Shown here in pieces: positions 1-12,572 of a stretch of 64,000 nt of DNA. The stretch is from Amphibalanus amphitrite (lineage: Eukaryota; Arthropoda; Thecostraca; Balanomorpha; Balanidae). The stretch lies in assembly GCF_019059575.1 (NCBI RefSeq), contig NW_024881596.1, positions 911,001 to 975,000 on the forward strand, read 5' to 3'. Positions within the stretch are counted from its first letter, which is position 1. Each line of letters opens with the position of its first letter. The notes beneath the pieces were generated by a model that was not told the DNA's origin, ran no database searches, and worked only from the letters and a program-made list of their open reading frames with translations. The translations under genes were made by a program, and so were the position numbers.

Positions 1-491
1 ACAGTTTACACTACTTCAACTTTTGATACATGATGCTCAACGCTAATCATTGCAGGCTAAATATGTACGATGTTAAATCACCCATCCTGATAAACTCCGG
101 TTTCAGACGAGTTTGCCCAATGCCCATCCTTGATCAATCCCTGGGCGACACCCAGGGCGGATGGGGCTGACCTGTGACCGACAGTGACCCATTGTCGTCT
201 GATCCTGCCGTCCATTACTCTGTACCTTTGTGATCGGGAGCATAGAATGGTGCCCGCGATAATATGCTACCGGGCCGGGGAGCCGACTGTCTCGTCAGTC
301 AGGATACCGAGCACCGGGGCGGGGGGGGGGAGGGGTGACAGGTGCGTCCTGGACGAACTGCGACGTCACACAACGACGGTCACTCTGAACCATTGACGTT
401 ACAGAAGAGCGCGCGCAGGCAGTGAGAGACGCCGCAGATTAGGGTTATCCAAGACACTCGTGACGCCATGAAACAGTGCGAAGACACTAAG
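1..491. other. Non-coding flank with an imperfect direct repeat
   Basis: No supportable gene. A 27-bp segment at 377-403 recurs at 508-534 with four mismatches. Each copy has a CGGTCACT start and a TGACGT core near its end. A G-run lies near 319-330. Short open frames here have no recognisable protein features. Confidence 0.5.
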
Positions 492-593
492 TGACGTCAC
501 CGAGAGCCGGTCACTTTGAGCCAATGACGTCACAAACACACGAAAACCAGTCGGCCCACATCAGGGAGGACATCAGTGCTGATAATGACGTCA
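492..593. promoter_or_regulatory. Cluster of three palindromic CRE (TGACGTCA) sites
   Basis: Perfect TGACGTCA octamers lie at 492-499, 525-532 and 586-593. Near-matches CGACGTCA (361-368) and TTGACGTTA (about 393-401) lie just upstream. TGACGTCA is the consensus for CREB/ATF bZIP dimers, and chance predicts about one per 65 kb, so three within 102 bp is notable. Two of the sites fall in the repeated 27-bp unit or near it, so local duplication built part of the cluster. No transcript start or coding exon is visible next to it. A promoter or enhancer role is inference. Confidence 0.45.
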
Positions 594-2158
594 CAGCGAC
601 CGCATCAGGGGCTGCGCTGCAGTACCAACATGGCTTTGGATCTTAAAAACATTGTTGGCATGAATATTATGGCAATAATTTTTGCATTCATGTCATGTTT
701 GAGGAAATACATGATTTAAACATAACATGCTGAAAATCTTGTTTATACTTGCAAAAAAAATTGAAACGTTACTTTCAGTTTCGAGCATACACGTGCCTTC
801 CAGACATAAGCGTATGAAATTTATGATCCTTTATCTTCCCACTTACTTCTGAACTATAGATAATAAGATTAAAGTAATTAATAAATTGAGTAGATTAAAC
901 CCTAATTTGGTCCGGGATTGAGCCCATTAGAGCGGACACAGTCCAAAGGATGACCGAATGTGACTTTTGTCTTACCTGTGGGCCAACCAAAGCCACATTA
1001 TCACTATGGGTTGGACAGATGAGGAAACAAAGAATACAGGTTGAACGAAGGACATGCTAGATAAAACCACCATCACCTTATTCCAGAGTCGAGCTGAAAA
1101 GAAACAGCATCTAACGAGGCAGTGACCTAATCGATATCGCAGTATTTGCCATGAGATTTGGCCGAACAGAACAGCTAAGCCTTAAGCCTAAGCCCTGTGG
1201 TCGAACTGAAAGGATCCCGCCGACTTCCGCTCGGTCATGGTGTCCCGTCGAGCAGCAATGCGGCGGCGAGCCCACGGAAATCAACCCTCCCCCGGGATTA
1301 TGACAGTCCACTTGTGGCGGCCAATTCGTTTCTCGTCAGCAAACAAATGAACCTCACCGGCAGCAATCGGCGGGCGTCGGCAGCGGCTGCTGGGAGGCCG
1401 GCGGTGGGCTAGCCCCATGGCGATTCAATACCCCACCGCTGACACAGACGGCTGCCCCGACAGCCCCCAGGGCCGCTGAGATGCCGAGGGGAGGCAGATG
1501 AACCGGGCAAGTACCCAGCGGGGGCGGTCGTATCCCCTGTCTTGACCGGGCCCCTCGCCGAGAATCGCATCAAACGGTAAACCAACAAACAGCGGGAAGA
1601 CATTCCCGGTAGGACCGCGGCGATCATGAACCATGCTGGTTATGCTGATGGTTGCGGCCGAAATTCAGCCGTCTCAGCACGACTCTGGCTGGAATTCTGC
1701 CCAATCATGAATGGCTTACAGCGGCGGATCGCCGGAATAGTTCATAAACACCGATGGGCCCACGTAACTAATCGCTGAAATATGCAAAACGGCCCGCAGC
1801 GATCCAAGGTTATCGGCGACCGAAGGACACTGCGGGGCGTCCGGCGCCCGCCCGGGCGCCCACGCGGTGACCTGAGGGTGACCCCGGGTGGCGCCCCTCC
1901 GTGATCTCCCTAGGCTACCCTGGGGCTACTGTGGGTCACTCAGAGGTCACCCTCGACCCACCACTGTCATGTGTTCCCACAGCAGCGACATTCTCCGCGG
2001 CTGAGCGCGGCCTCTCGGCATGCCGGTCACATCCAGTCCGCGGTTATTAATTGTCGACCGCGACCGGCGTGTATTCCCGGCTCGAGCCGCGTCGCTTGTT
2101 GTCCGACACGGCTATGCCGACAATGGCACGGCCGCCACGGCGCCGGTCAGGAGCCTGG
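594..2158. other. Non-coding, AT-rich then GC-rich
   Basis: 620-900 is AT-rich with ATTTATGA and ATTAAT motifs. 1190-1640 and 1790-2158 are GC-rich and CpG-dense. The open frames in the GC-rich part overlap on both strands with biased composition, as expected of stop-poor GC DNA, so I call no gene. Confidence 0.5.
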
Positions 2159-2198
2159 TGGCCGCCATCTTGTCGTGACGGCACACTGGCTGACGTCA
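2159..2198. promoter_or_regulatory. YY1-like motif followed by a CRE in a GC-rich island
   Basis: GCCGCCATCTTG at 2161-2172 is the classical YY1 consensus read in reverse (CAAGATGGCGGC). A perfect TGACGTCA follows at 2191-2198, and an octamer-like ATGTAAAT lies about ten bases further on. YY1 plus CRE inside a CpG-rich island is typical of TATA-less animal promoters. No downstream exon was recognised, so the promoter reading is only suggestive. Confidence 0.3.
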
Positions 2199-5100
2199 CG
2201 CCCGTATGTAAATGCGGGCGAGTGTAGCAAATGGGTCGTGGCCAGCTGGCTGCTGGGGCTCGGTATCTCGATTGGTCTCGCAGGCGATCGGCCCGCGGTA
2301 TCGACACAGACGCTCGTCGTGACCGGGCAAAAACGGCGGCACCGGCGCGGGCACCAGCGCGGGCGCCGCCGCTGCCGCCGCCAGGGATGAGATATGACTC
2401 CCGCGATATATGACCAGCAAAACACCTCAGCTTAGCATGGTGTGCCACGACAAAAAGGGGGCCAACAGCTTGGCGCCTCGGTGGTAGACGAAGCACGATC
2501 CGAGCCGGCCAGGTAGCTGTAAGAAGGAAATTCTCAACTCACGGCGAGGACCATGCACTACCTACGCAATGGACTTTAAACAGCAGCAAAGCTGCGTTTG
2601 TTGGTGACCAGCGAAGCCCAGCGTAACCTCAGCAGTTGTCAGTTGACCTCAGAAGACAGTCGTTGTCAGTTGACCCCAGCCATTGACCTGCCCATTGACT
2701 GAACGCAGTTGAAACCGCCCATCAGCCGCTGTTGTTCGATTCTCTGCGCTCGCTCAGCCGATTGATATGCGTGTAAAATGGTCAGTATCGGGTCGTACGT
2801 TCCTCAAGTCCAACCACGTCATAGATAGGTACCCTGCAGAGCCGCATTTGAGCGTACAGACGTCCCGTTAAGTGTGTACCGATGTGACTGAGGCAGAGGG
2901 TGTTGTCTGTTGGATGAGTTCTTAGTTGTAGGCGCACCTCGGCACAAGCGTTCGCGGGGATCTAAGAAGTGGCTATGTTGGATACCTCCGCATCTGCGTG
3001 TGACTTGAGTGTGTATGCACGAATTATGGCGTTTATAAGAGTTAACATACAGTACACACTACACACTGTATACCTACTGTGAACTCAAAGAAGCCCACTG
3101 TAACATCAATTCCAAATTCCGAAAACTCGCGACATCAAAGAATCAGACGTTGGCACACAGTCTGGCCTCGGATTCTCTCAGATCGATCACTCATCCATCA
3201 ATCATTGACCACTGACCACCCCCAGCCCCTAGTCAGGGCTGCCAGGGCCCCCTGTGCAGCCTGAACCAAGCAGTGCAGCATTACGACATATTGATCTCTG
3301 TCGTTAATGATGACAGCAGTGAATGATTTGACGTCCAACGGGGCATAAAGGACCTCTGTCTTGTTGCCAGTTCAACCGGTAATGGTATACGCCCTACCGG
3401 AAGTCAGGGATGATAGCGAGATGGAGGGGAAGGTGCTTCAACTAAGTCGCAGAGTTCGGAGATGAACATGCTCTGGACAACGGGGCATTGAGACGACAGC
3501 TAGCAAGCGTGATCCATTCAGCCAGCGGACTAAGCTGGAACTTTGGCACTCATTCACCTCCCCATCTCCGAAACATCAGCCACCAAATCAGCCAAATCAG
3601 CCTCCTTCCGCAGCGATTGCCCTCCTCAACACAGCCCGACACAGCTCTGGGACATTCTCGCCTGACTGGTGGCCTCGAGGGAGCTCTCAGTGTCTCGCTG
3701 TCTCTCACTGCCTCAAGGGAGCCCTATCAGCCTGAGATTAAATCACAGCCGCGGCTCTCACTGCCCAACTCAACCACAGGCACACACAAAGAGAGCAAGG
3801 TCCCCTTTGGATCGTGCCAGCGCGCAGCTGCCGCCGCACACGCACGCTCCATGTGCTCTCTGTTCACCGCCCCTCGAGCTCGAGGGTCCTCCAGGCTCCG
3901 ACCGGGCCCTCGAGCAGCGGCTCGGGGTGCTCGGTGGGACACTCAGCACCCCACGGGCGGACGGGTGGGTATAGAAAGGGGCTGATTCTCCACAGAGTAG
4001 TGGAGAGATCTGATTTACATGAGACCCATCGAGGTTGTAGTGTGATGAGGTTCATGGCATGGTGTGATGAGGCTCATATGGTGTGATGTGGTGACGGGAA
4101 GGCTGATGAGCTGGGTGATGAAAGGTGGTGGGAGATGGTGCGTGATGGGAATAGAATAATGTGTCTCTAGTCATGATGTGGTGACTGCTACATACCAAGA
4201 GCGACTGTGAGATGAATGGTTCAATGAAGCGCAGTGCAAACTGGCGGCTGCTCATTGCTCAAAGCTCAATTCTCCCCTTCGTTTTGAAGAAAATGCGGGT
4301 TGACCTTTCCTTTCACATTTCAGTCAAATTATATCGACATTTCACGTCAAAATTCGCACCTACAAGAAACTGCGGTATCTGGTGCGATATGCTCGATGGC
4401 TCGTTCGCTCCCTGGTGGGCGTGTGCCGTGTTGGCAGCCCTGTTTACCCCCTGTCTCCGTCCTCTCTCGGCTATTATATCTCGCTAGGTAGCGGACACCA
4501 CACCGGGAGCCAAATTTATCGCACCCTCTCTTGATCATCAGTGGTTGGATGTAAATCACAGCGCATTGGAGCACACTTAAAGCAAAGCAAAGCAAAGCAA
4601 ATCTCCAACCCGTGTAGTGTAGTGGTTCTCTACCGGCCCGCGCAGTGGGAGACGACCCAGCACGGCAGCTAACTAGTCTCTGAGCCGCGCCGGCCGGCGG
4701 CTGGTCAGTGGGCGCAAGCTGGGTAGAGAGGGGTGCGAGGGCTTCACTCGCCACCGATGGGGGCCGATTGCCCGTCTGGAGGGGAGGGTCGGCCCGTGCA
4801 GGGCAATCCGTGTCGGTATCAGCCGGCCGATCAGGCCCGTCTGGACCGGGTGGCGCCGGCGGCTGGGAAGCAGCTGTCGGCAGCTCGGCGGTGCAGGGGT
4901 GGAGGGAGGATCCAGGGCTGACAAAGCCCCGGCAGCAGCCACTGGCCGGTCGGGGGAGGGACGGTGGGAGTCAGATGAGCGGAGCGGAGCGGCGCAGAGG
5001 GCGCCACCTGCCCGCTGCCGGTCAGATGACTGACCCTCGTCGGCGCGGCGGGCCGTCTTGCGAAACGACAGTCGACATGAGTTCGAGCGGGCCACGCTGA

Positions 5101-6861
5101 GCTCGATGCCGGCCTCAAGATGAGCTCCTCTCAGCGGTTGTCCGTTACTGGAATAGATGAGCTTAATTCTCTTCCGATAGAAAAGAGAAGTTAAATTTCT
5201 TCTGCGATCAAATACGTCTATGCCATTCATAACTATGAAGCGTTGTTTTTTTTTATAAAACTTTGACCAATTCATCCCATCAAATTGTTTTGAAAAGAGC
5301 AGCTTCGAGGCGAAGTGCTTGAGAAGAACATCTTGAGAAGCTAGAAAAGCCTGATATCCGAGGATAGTCTGGAAGCTTCGTAAAAATTAATTCAAATCCC
5401 TCAGAATAAGCTAACCACTCTCATCAATGGACAAAAAGAAAAGATACGCAGGGTATTCGTGCAGCCGCACATGGTGGCCCTCAACTCAGACATCATTCAC
5501 CATCAGACATCAATTCCCACGACGGTAAAAAGACACCCATTTCTGTCCAAAGACAGTGACATAAATCCCGCGAAACAGCTCCCTCCCGTCAGACGAAACA
5601 TCGTCTCTTACATGATCCGCTTCGAGCTCCTGTCTCCAGCCGTCACTTTCCATTCCTACATTCACCGGAGAACACGAAAAAAGTCGCACTGCTGGTGGAC
5701 TCTAGCGGAAACTCGCCAACCGCAGCATTTTTGTCCCGTCGAGATTCGCACAGTTTGAACTGCACCTTGGCCTTGGTAATGCCGCTTCTTATCTCGTGGG
5801 AGGACTGCGTCGATTTTTATGTTCAAATCAGACGTTACGAGATCAGATAACGATACTTATCCTGTGGATAGATTTACAGTTAGACAATTCATCAGACGAC
5901 AGAGCCATCTCGTTCCAAACTCTGTTGCTGTCGAGATCTAGGCTTAATTGAATTTTGAAACATTCAAGAATGTCAGCATACCAGTAAAGAAGATACCTAT
6001 TAAAGTCGCACCAGCCCTGGAATACCATCGCACCTGCTCGCATACCATCCCAGTCCCGGGAACAGAGACGAACCAAGAACGCGCGGCATTCATCAGTTAG
6101 CCACCAACAAAAGAGCCAGTGTTTTGTGGCGCTCACACACGGAGTTTCTACACAAAACTATTCAGCAGACAAACCGCACACGTCCCCCAGAGCATAATTA
6201 TATCGGCCCGACGTTAGCTAGCCCCGAGATTCGCCCATTCATAAGTCAGTCACTAGCGCTGGAGCAGCAAAGGTCATCTCCCTTGCCTTTGCGGGCGCCT
6301 CCCGGTAAGAGCAGCGCTCGGGGTTAATTGGGCTAGAAATAGCTTCCTCCAATTATGGTTTCCCTCGAGCGCGCCAGACTGGAGTCTGCTGAGAAGTTAA
6401 GTATTCACTCTCGGTGGATAATCACAGCATTGGACAGGAAATACCGCCACCGCACGGCAGGGTGGAAACAGACGCTCACCAGACAGACATTCCAGTGAGG
6501 TTTTCACCCCTGATTCATCATCATCGGCAAACTCCGCCTGGCAGTAATGCATTTTTCTGCAATAAAATACGCAGATATCATCGCTATCTCTAGATCTACG
6601 TCGCTGTGGCCTTCAAACCACGCTACCTCCGGGAGCGGTCGCACAGAAATGTCGCGGCTGGCCGGCTGGATTCCGGTCCTGACCTCTCGCCGCCAGTCGC
6701 CGTCGATGCTATCTCGTGGCGATAGAGCCGCGACGATAAACGACGCCGGTATCGGTGGCCCGCGCCCGGCGTCCGTCACCCGACACGGCCCGGCTCCCGG
6801 CGTCATGTGGCGTCGACCGAGTCGTCTGATGTTCCCGCCCCGCCGCCTCTGACCCAGCCCT
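2199..6861. other. Non-coding with GC-rich blocks and low-complexity patches
   Basis: No gene supported. 4018-4190 is a degenerate TGATG/GTGATG-rich patch. 4680-5110 is a CpG-rich island with overlapping spurious frames on both strands. 6600-6860 is another GC-rich block. No splice-flanked open segment with protein-like composition was found. Confidence 0.45.
4579..4600. repeat. AAGCA pentanucleotide microsatellite
   Basis: About four tandem copies of AAGCA, perfect over this span. Confidence 0.8.
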
Positions 6862-6878
6862 CCCCCCCCCCCCCCCCC
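6862..6878. repeat. Poly-C tract (17 C)
   Basis: Uninterrupted run of 17 C between two GC-rich segments. Length is likely to vary and the assembled length may be inexact. Confidence 0.8.
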
Positions 6879-7681
6879 AGCTCATCTGTGGCCCATCCCC
6901 GTCACATCAGGACCACCTTCCTGTATGCAAATCAAACGCCAAATGAGGGCCGTAGCCGACCGCCGCTCCTCTGTGTCCTCGGCTCATTACCGGCGTCACA
7001 AATGCGCACTCTATCGGGAGAGGCATCATCATTTTTTGCCTGTCAGGCCGCAGTCGGCCGGCTAATTTCAATGGGCCGTATAAGGCGCCGCGTGGCCCAG
7101 CTCGCTCCGCCACAGAAGGAGAGCTCTCCAACAGAAGTGGAGATGAAACAGAGATGCAGTAACACAACGGAGAGATTGTGGGACTGAAAGACGCGGCAGG
7201 AGACAAGGTGGAAACACAGCAGAAGTGAAGCGGATGAACTGGGAGACTGAATGGAAACATAGGAGTGAACTGAAATATGGCAGACTGATTGGAGCTGGAC
7301 AAAAAGAAACAGAGGCAACATGAAATGGAACACAGGCGGTAAAGGAAACCATAGAGAAGAAAACAAAAATAAGGAGGAATTGACATCGCCTTGAAGAAGA
7401 GATGAGACAGCAGAAGAGCCTGATGAAGTCCGGATTAACAATCAAAGGTTAGAAAGCTTCAGACTCAGCAGCAGATTATGATGACCCCGACCACATTGTT
7501 ATTTGCCATGTAGTCATGCTTTACAAAATTAAATAAACCATCCCAAACTTAAGCCCGCAGAGGATTTAGCTCGCTCAAAAATGCGGCGCTGTAACAGAAC
7601 GCCTGTTTGTGCAGGGGATCACGTTTGCACATGTTGCCCGCATAGTTGCAGCGCTGTATTTTCGGGCACCTGTCGACTCTG
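6879..7681. other. Non-coding, purine-rich on the plus strand
   Basis: 7100-7440 is strikingly A/G-rich, with many GGAGA and GAAACA words. This leaves long stop-free frames on the reverse strand that would encode S/F/L/C-rich peptides. That composition is a by-product of the purine bias, so no gene is called. Confidence 0.45.
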
Positions 7682-7775
7682 GTGCAGTGGCCGAGTGGTC
7701 AGTCCGTTAGCTGCTCTTCAAGGGCAGCTGGAGTGGGCATGGTCCCGCTGTCAACACATGGTTCAAACTTGTCCC
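7682..7775 (+). ncRNA. tRNA-like sequence, possible SINE head or tRNA pseudogene
   Basis: TGGCCGAGTGG at 7688-7698 matches the pol III A box, and GGTTCAAACTT at 7760-7770 approximates the B box. Between them CTGCT-CTTCAAG-GGCAG can fold as an anticodon arm with triplet TCA. The A-to-B spacing is about 72 bases, longer than in ordinary type II tRNAs, and I could not pair a convincing acceptor stem. A class-II tRNA-derived (Ser/Leu-like) SINE head or decayed tRNA fits better than a working tRNA. The triplet TCA is also that of tRNA-Sec, but the arms do not match that molecule. Confidence 0.3.
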
Positions 7776-9899
7776 GCGCCGTGGATTACACGCCGGTCCC
7801 CCGATCGTACGACACAGCCAATGTAATCGTGCAATGGGATTACATGGTGCGCATGGTTACGTTTGAACCAATAATCGTGATGCTCCAGTCAACATAAATA
7901 GACTGGGAATACATGTGAGTACAACAGGTGATTCATGCCTTTTTGGGGATATGAAGCGATGAATGGTTTAAACTGTGACCAGCCTGAGGGTCCATGTGGT
8001 CCATGTCCATGTCTTTGTGCACCAGTAGCGGGCTAGGTGGTGGTCTAGCTAGCTATATAATCGTCTCCACCGAATTAGATAAGAACATGTACAATACTAA
8101 TACAAATCATGTAAAAGTAGATGCTCACACGTCAACGAATGCAGCTTTGACCCAGCTGAAATACCCGCAACTTTATCCACCACCGATTTAGATTTCGACC
8201 ATTTCACAATATGAAGTTATCGCAAGTCCCGGTACCCAACTGTGAAATCAATTCGCGTGAGCATCCATAGCACCACGTTGTACGAAAATTTGGAACACGT
8301 GTATCTAATACAGGTAGTACCATTCACAAAGCTCCAGTGGCCACAAAAACTGGAGCCAATGTAAGTAGCACGGTCCTAGCCATGTGACCACTGGAAAGAC
8401 ATGGAATGCACCCAGCCTTACACGAGGAACTGAATGTGGGCACTCAGGGCATGAATGCGAAAATCCGCCAAAGTATGTGCTCCGTTCTGTAAAGCGACAG
8501 GCAATCCAGCTGCTAAATAAGCGTAATACGACTGGGGTGCAGTTTCTGGAATTGGACAACCTTGACAGTTAAAAATGTATTTCAATGCACGAATCTTATC
8601 ATTCCTGAAGTCCTATCCGGAAGTATTTCGAAGCAAAACGGTATTTGCAAATCCTCTATTCCCAGAAATAAGCAAACACAAAAAAAAAACACCCTGACCA
8701 TAGTTGAAAAGCTTTAAGATTTCCCCCGAAATTAATCTAAGCCGTACCATATGTTCAGCTAAATAGCTCTAACACCGAACAAGGCTCTGGCTCAGCTGCC
8801 ACAGTTCGGTCACACCTTCCCAAAGTTCCAGCCTTGGTCCCATGTCCGCTAGCTCTATTCTCGGCCCCAGTGTCCGCCAACTCCAACCCCGTTCCCGTGT
8901 CCGCTCACACCGCCCGGCACCCCTGGCCGTGTCCCCCGTCGCCATAAACGCCGCACGACACCGCGATCACCGCGGCGACGGACGCTTTTTCGGCGACCTT
9001 TCTACGCCGCGCGCCGGCCGCCCCCCGTCGCCCGCGCCGCCGACCCCCAGAAATTACCATTTCTCATCGAGGAGGGCGATTTTTCACGCGCCGGTGGGGC
9101 TGGCTCTCTGTGTGTGACCCGCCCCGTAGCCAAGGTCGGCCCCAGCGGTGTGCCGGAAAAACGTCCCGCTGGTTTGAGCTGCCCGGCAGAGGCTACCCGG
9201 GGCGCAGAGCTGCCCCGACCGGGCACCGTCTGGTTTTTGTGGCACCTGACACGTTTGATATCCCACCTGGATATATTGAAACCCGCAGTTATGGCACCTC
9301 TACGACTGGTAGCAAAAACACGCACTAATTGGGAACAGTTCGGAGTGAATGCGTCTCAGTCACATTTATGACAATATCAAATGTGTTTGGTGGAGCTTGG
9401 GAAAGGAAGACGATTCTGTATGATAGCTAGGAAGGAGAAATATATAAATATGCTTAGGAAGATGCATCGGAAGATAAAGGAACATGTGTTTACGCAATAA
9501 TTATGAAAGCATTTATGTAAAGCTCAGTTACCACCTACGATTAAAAACATAAGTACAGCCAATTTGAATATACTAAGAAGATCCAGTGAACACGATGAAA
9601 ACATGAGCAATTATCGTTTAAGATAAAGGGTCATGTAACACGATAGGAGCTCAACGCTTTAATTCAAAGGTAAGCCGGTGGTTTGGATAAACCCAGACAT
9701 GTTGGGTTACAGTGCCAAGTACGCATTTGCATACAGATCTGCCTGTTTATCTTGCCTTCCACCGAATTTGCCGATTTGGGAATCCGGGACTGCAACGACT
9801 GGACAGCAAATATCATCACAAAGAATTAAGATCGTGATAATCGCATTTAGAAAGTCGATTCATGACAGCTAAACACAAAAAGAGCCTTGTAACGCCGTG
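7776..9899. other. Non-coding, including a GC-rich island
   Basis: 7776-8830 is AT-balanced with no coding signal. 8830-9240 is CpG-dense, and its open frames overlap on both strands. 9380-9890 is AT-rich. No splice-bounded exon was recognised. Confidence 0.45.
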
Positions 9900-9901
9900 T
9901 A

Positions 9902-10797
9902 GGGGAGAGTGGGGCAAAGCGGCCACCCGGGGCAAAGCGGCCACCCATCGTTTTAGCCCTTCATAGCTGGCGTCAGTTCCAATTTATGGTTTCCAATTAT
10001 ACTTCTCTTCACGGTCGTTCGAATGAGCCAGACCGGGGTTTCAGGCCCATCACCAATGTTCTGTGAAACACGGAAAAGCATTTCTTGCCAGGTTACCAAC
10101 TATGTTTACAATGTTAAAATGTTATGTTATTCCATAACCGTTTGGAATTTTTATAAGCGTTCTTGTCCATGCATTGCATTGTTATCGTACATGTACTCTA
10201 CCAATTTTAATGTTTTTTACCCCACTAATAGCTAAGCTGGAATATTTTTGTCTCGGACGGTATGCGCGGGGCAAAGTGGCCGGGGCAAAGTGGCCACCCC
10301 CCAATTGGCCATAAGTTGCTTCCATCTGGATAAAAAACATTATTTATATTCAAATGTGTCGTCATGCATTCATCTTGGCCACTTTTCAGTTGCATGAGTT
10401 ACCAAATAATGCAATTAAATGTTTATTTTCATGAAAATCCTTTCTTTGTTTACCTACAGGTGGAAGATGATAAAGTAAACATCCATCCTCGCTTAACCTT
10501 GTCACCATCAAATACCCTAGTCGTACACGAGGCAACTATTTTGTTTCTCATATCGGGACTTGAGAAGACGCCGGTGGCCGCTTTGCCCCAGGGCAAGGGG
10601 CAAAGTGGCCAATATGCATATGTTTAAAGTTTTGTCAATATCTTTCATATGTGAACGCCTTTGGAAATAAAACGCAGTTGAAATAAAAGGCAACTTAATA
10701 GGGATCACATTGGTATAGAAAGAATCTTTCCAAGTTTAAAAATCAAGCGTTGGCATCGTGAGAAGCGTTAGGGTGGCCGCTTTGCCCCACTCTCCCC
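9902..10797. mobile_element. TA-flanked MITE with 27-bp perfect terminal inverted repeats
   Basis: The two ends are perfect inverted repeats of 27 bp beginning GGGGAGAGTGGGGCAAAG (9902-9928 and 10771-10797). They are flanked by TA dinucleotides at 9900-9901 and 10798-10799, the target duplication typical of Tc1/mariner-type transposition. The interior is AT-rich and has no transposase. The end motif GGGGCAAAG(C/T)GGCC is repeated inside: direct copies start at 9929, 10268, 10282 and 10597, and an inverted copy lies at 10576-10589. Such subterminal and internal copies could be transposase-binding sites. It is non-autonomous and its source transposon is not in the window. Confidence 0.85.
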
Positions 10798-10799
10798 TA

Positions 10800-12218
10800 T
10801 TATTTGTAGGCTAACATGTATTTTATTTGTAGCCTAACAGGATGTCACAGTCGGCAGGTGTGGTAACCTTATCAAGAGACTGGATGCGCGTTTTTAATAT
10901 ATCATTTTACAAAGGTTTATACACGGACGTTTTCAAACAACACAATGGTATTATCTTATGAACATATCCGTTCTACTTACAATATACAACATTCATGCCT
11001 ACATAGTTATATTTAGTCCAAACAAAGTAGCATGAGACTTCAAGGAATTATCCGGCAATAAGCCATGTTGAATTTGACGTTTTCATGGCGCAGTGGTATC
11101 ATTTAAGCGGATAAGAAGGAGCGAGTATTGTTTCTATCGTCTGCATGTATAAACAAATACAGAAAGACCATCTGCTGGTGGTGAGGTAAATACATTCACT
11201 GTAAGGCTACGCTTGTAAAGCACTCAATTACATATACTTACTTTAAAATTTACACATAGAAACATTGCGCCCTTTCGTCAAATGTTGTGCATTCTACATT
11301 TGCATACATTCATGGATCCATTCACAAAGGAAGTCCCTAGCTTCTGGATAGGTAGGTGCTTACGTACTATGCTAGTCGGGAACAAAGGCTAATTTAGATA
11401 TTCAGATCACGGTATATCGGTTTTATTGCATGAGAGACAAGTACCACTCCACTTCCTGAATTCCAGTTCATACAAATGGTCTCTACTTTCGGCAGTGCTG
11501 CACGCCAACAGGCACGGCCGGTGGCTTAGGTGCAACGTGTGGCACTTTTTCGGCAGCCGTTTATGCATACAAGGTCGTCCTTGCCACGACTTAGCAACAT
11601 TTTATGATGTGACCGGAATGTCTTGTGAATGCAGGGGAAACCGTTAGGTCTGAATAAGCAAATGAACGTTGCTTCCTCATGGCCTTGCTGTGTTATGGCA
11701 CGTCTGATAACAGAAAGGTGCGGTGCCTACCGTTTATAATTAACCAGAATATGTACGAATATTGCAGCTCTCATTGACAAGTCAGCAGATCAACTTAGAA
11801 GCCCGAGGTTTGGAAGCGGTGCAGTGGGTGAAACAGTGCCACACTGATTTGGTATAAAACATTGCGAAGATAGCAATCTTTGAAATCTTTGGAGCTGAAA
11901 TATGGTGCGAGTTGCGACTTCAGCTCCATTTCAATTCAGGTCTCATAACAAAACAGCTCGTCTCATAATTGTGCTGAGTGTATTGCACTGAGTGGGCGAA
12001 AAATTACGCAGGTACGAAGAGTCAGGTCGGACGACCGATGCCTCGCTCACTGCTCAAGCCACCTACATCCCTACCATCTAGCGGTCGACCGGCGAACTAA
12101 GCAGAAAGTCTCATGCAGAGGGCAGCACAGTACAGTGGAAGCTCGATCTCGGGAACATCGAACATGGACATGGACGGTGGGCGGTGAGAATACTAGACAA
12201 CAAAATTGGACCAAAACC
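10800..12218. other. Non-coding, AT-rich
   Basis: No gene, RNA or repeat structure recognised. Open frames are short and lack recognisable domains. Confidence 0.45.
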
Positions 12219-12229
12219 AGAATACATGC

Positions 12230-12561
12230 ACCTATCCGTGCTTCTATCCTCAGGATACTGAAATCCTTCTCCTCCACGCCACAACCCCCTTCCGGGCTGG
12301 ACAGGCAATTTTATCTCATGCGGGCTGCTCCCTTGGAGCGGCACCGCTGCTCCCGAGGGAGCTGCACCCCGTAGCCGGGTGCAGAGAGTGCTTGGGGGGC
12401 TGGTCGGCCTGTCCTATGGACGGGCTCAGCCCCGGCGACTCTCTAGGGTGCCTGCCCAGACCAATGTCTCCCCCTAATTCCTATCATCCTTCCGGCTCTG
12501 CAATGGTCTTGTCGACCGAAAGGGCCTAACCCAACAAAACAAACAAACAAACAAACAAACA
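12230..12561 (+). mobile_element. Short retroposon with AAAC-type tail and 11-bp target duplication
   Basis: The segment ends in a (CAAA)n/(AAAC)n tail at about 12535-12561. It is bracketed by the direct repeat AGAATACATGC at 12219-12229 and 12562-12572, which is an 11-bp target-site duplication. A simple tail plus duplication shows target-primed reverse transcription, either of a 5'-truncated LINE or of a SINE. No clear pol III A/B boxes lie at its 5' end, so a truncated LINE 3' end is favoured. An open frame runs through most of it to a stop near 12529, just before the tail, which also suits a LINE 3' end. I cannot name the family. Confidence 0.75.
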
Positions 12562-12572
12562 AGAATACATGC

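Noticed and set aside
4018-4190. Regular TGATG minisatellite
   Set aside because: Only loosely periodic; composition bias rather than a definable tandem unit.
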